Part shown: in pieces, positions 5,898 through 6,951 of the stretch
How positions within the stretch are numbered: the first letter of the stretch is position 1
How the letters are laid out: the number at the start of each line of letters is the position of its first letter
From: ZC4RG30 sp039929265
Lineage (GTDB): Bacteria > Pseudomonadota > Gammaproteobacteria > Steroidobacterales > Steroidobacteraceae
Assembly (NCBI GenBank): GCA_039929265.1
Contig: JBDSRN010000167.1
Location: 1-6,951, forward strand
Direction: 5' to 3'
Length of the DNA: 6,951 bases
Program-made: the position numbers and the translations under genes
Notes under the pieces: model-generated
Databases searched by the model: none
Told to the model about the DNA's origin: nothing
The model's input: only the letters and a program-made list of their open reading frames with translations

Positions 5898-6951
5898 ATG
5901 GCACTTGTCATCAACACCAACGTGGCGTCACTCAACGCGCAGCGCAATCTGTCCACTTCGGGCAGCAGCCTGCAGACGTCACTGCAACGCCTGTCTTCTG
6001 GCCTGCGCATCAACAGCGCGAAGGACGACGCGGCGGGTCTCGCCATTGTCGAACGCTTCACTTCGCAGATCCGTGGCTTGAACCAGGCCGCGCGCAACTC
6101 GAACGACGGCATCTCGCTCGCCCAGACGGCCGAAGGCTCGCTGGCTGAAGTGACCAACAACCTGCAGCGCATTCGTGAGCTGTCGGTGCAGTCCCTGAAC
6201 GCGACCAACAGCGCCAGCGACCGTGCTGCCATTGACAACGAAGTGCAGCAGCTCAAGAGCGAAATCGAGCGCGTTGCCACGACCGCCTCGTTCAACGGCG
6301 TGAAGCTCCTCGACGGCAGCTTCCAGAGCCAGATCTTTCAGGTCGGTGCGAACTCTGGCGACTCGATCACGGTGGCAAACATCGCGAACTCGAAGACGGC
6401 GGCCCTCGGCCAATATGCCCTGACGGCAGACGGCACGATCACCGGCAGCACAGTGACCGGCAGCGCGACGGTCAACGGCGTGACGGCAGCCACCGCGGGC
6501 ACGGCCTTCACCGTTTCGGTGGGCGGTATCGCCACCGCGCCCATCACCTACGCTGTCAACTCCGGCGCCGATGCGATCGCCACCGCGATCAACAATGCGG
6601 CCGGTTCACTCGGTCTCACGGCGACAGCGACCAACACCACGACGCTGGCGTCGCTGTCTGGTCCGGGCACTGTCTCGTTCACGCTGAACGGCCAGGCCGT
6701 GTCAGCGGTGGTCTCCAACCAGAACGACCTGAGCAGCCTCGTGTCGGCGATCAACGGCGTAGCCGGCACGACCGGCGTCACGGCGACGTTCACCACCACG
6801 ACTTCGAAGGCGTCTGTCACGTTGACGACCACTGATGGTCGCAACATCGGCCTCGGCGCATTCGCCAACTCGACGGCTGGTAACGACTCGGTGATCTTCG
6901 GCGGCTCGACGCTGACGGAAGCCGGCACCGTGGCGGCAATCGTCACGGGTA
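5898..6951 (+). CDS. fliC: Flagellin FliC (3' end beyond the window)
   Basis: This is the filament subunit, exported by the flagellar type III system. The frame is open from ATG 5898 to the window edge (351 codons). The N-terminal D0/D1 region is standard: MALVINTNVASLNAQRNL, then LQRLSSGLRINSAKDDAAGLAI (29-50), SNDGISLAQTAEGSL and LQRIRELSVQS (89-99), then SFNGVKLLDG (131-140). The residues matching Salmonella R90, L94, Q97 and E114 of the TLR5-binding patch are kept (R91, L95, Q98, E115). From about residue 175 the protein is a Thr/Ser/Ala/Gly-rich variable region with two flagellin-IN type units (about 204-255 and 259-322). The C-terminal D1/D0 is not yet reached, so the whole protein is probably well over 450 residues. 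A sigma-28 promoter and AGGAG site precede it. Whether it is one of several flagellin genes cannot be seen. Confidence 0.96.
   Translation, partial: MALVINTNVASLNAQRNLSTSGSSLQTSLQRLSSGLRINSAKDDAAGLAIVERFTSQIRGLNQAARNSNDGISLAQTAEGSLAEVTNNLQRIRELSVQSLNATNSASDRAAIDNEVQQLKSEIERVATTASFNGVKLLDGSFQSQIFQVGANSGDSITVANIANSKTAALGQYALTADGTITGSTVTGSATVNGVTAATAGTAFTVSVGGIATAPITYAVNSGADAIATAINNAAGSLGLTATATNTTTLASLSGPGTVSFTLNGQAVSAVVSNQNDLSSLVSAINGVAGTTGVTATFTTTTSKASVTLTTTDGRNIGLGAFANSTAGNDSVIFGGSTLTEAGTVAAIVTG
6507..6662 (+). repeat. Flagellin-IN type unit 1 in FliC
   Basis: FliC residues 204-255 show FTVSVGG, then ADAIATAINNAAGSLGLTATA and a short Thr/Ser strand. This layout (beta strand, short helix with AIN, then G-[VL]-TAT strand) is that of the flagellin hook IN motif family, which sits in the outer domains of flagellins and FliD. 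Confidence 0.5.
6672..6863 (+). repeat. Flagellin-IN type unit 2 in FliC
   Basis: FliC residues 259-322 show VSFTLNGQAVSAVV, then DLSSLVSAINGVAGTTGVTATF and the closing strands VTLTTTDGRNIGLGAF. The motif order matches unit 1 and this copy is the more complete. The following FGGSTLTEAG may lead into a further unit past the window edge. Confidence 0.6.

Noticed and set aside
1..6951. A hidden mobile element, CRISPR array, tRNA or defence system.
   Set aside because: The window is filled by contiguous flagellar genes. The only gap over 50 bases (5725-5897) holds the fliC promoter, and no transposase, integrase, spaced direct repeats or tRNA-like sequence was seen.

Overview
The window is one side of a flagellar locus, with every gene on the + strand in the order flgH (3' part) - flgI - flgJ - flgK - flgL - fliC (5' part). 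The DNA is GC-rich (about 60% or more by eye) and tightly packed. FlgJ is the two-domain kind (rod-cap domain plus peptidoglycan hydrolase) typical of Beta- and Gammaproteobacteria. The flgHIJKL-fliC order with no gene between flgL and fliC resembles Xanthomonas- or Pseudomonas-type gammaproteobacterial clusters. I therefore infer a polar-flagellated, free-living gammaproteobacterium; the genus cannot be read from the sequence.

Bases 1-2618 hold the rod and ring part: the C-terminal half or more of the L-ring lipoprotein FlgH, the P-ring protein FlgI with its signal peptide, and FlgJ. The flgH stop overlaps the flgI start by one base, and flgI and flgJ are 4 bases apart, so these genes look translationally coupled in one operon. 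Bases 2628-5724 hold the two hook-filament junction proteins, FlgK and FlgL. A sigma-28 (FliA) type promoter lies inside the last codons of flgJ, so flgKL can be made late as well as by read-through from upstream. Bases 5725-5897 are the only real intergenic stretch; it carries a second well-formed sigma-28 promoter and a strong ribosome binding site for fliC, which runs off the right edge.

How the genes work together: FlgJ caps and clears a path for the rod, FlgI and FlgH form the bushing around it in the peptidoglycan and outer membrane, FlgK and FlgL join the finished hook to the filament, and FliC polymerises into the filament. The two sigma-28 promoters place FlgK, FlgL and FliC in the late class made after hook completion.

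This is largely an ordinary flagellar region; I see no undescribed system, mobile element, RNA gene or CRISPR. The one real anomaly is in flgL. Its natural start (4522, with a good ribosome binding site and a textbook FlgL N-terminus) is followed by an in-frame amber codon at codon 14 (4561-4563), while the rest of the gene is intact. This is either a sequencing or assembly error, a recent nonsense mutation, or a stop that is bypassed. Secondary points are a beta-rich module found twice in FlgK and once in FlgL, two flagellin-IN type repeats in FliC, and near-identical spacers in the two sigma-28 promoters.
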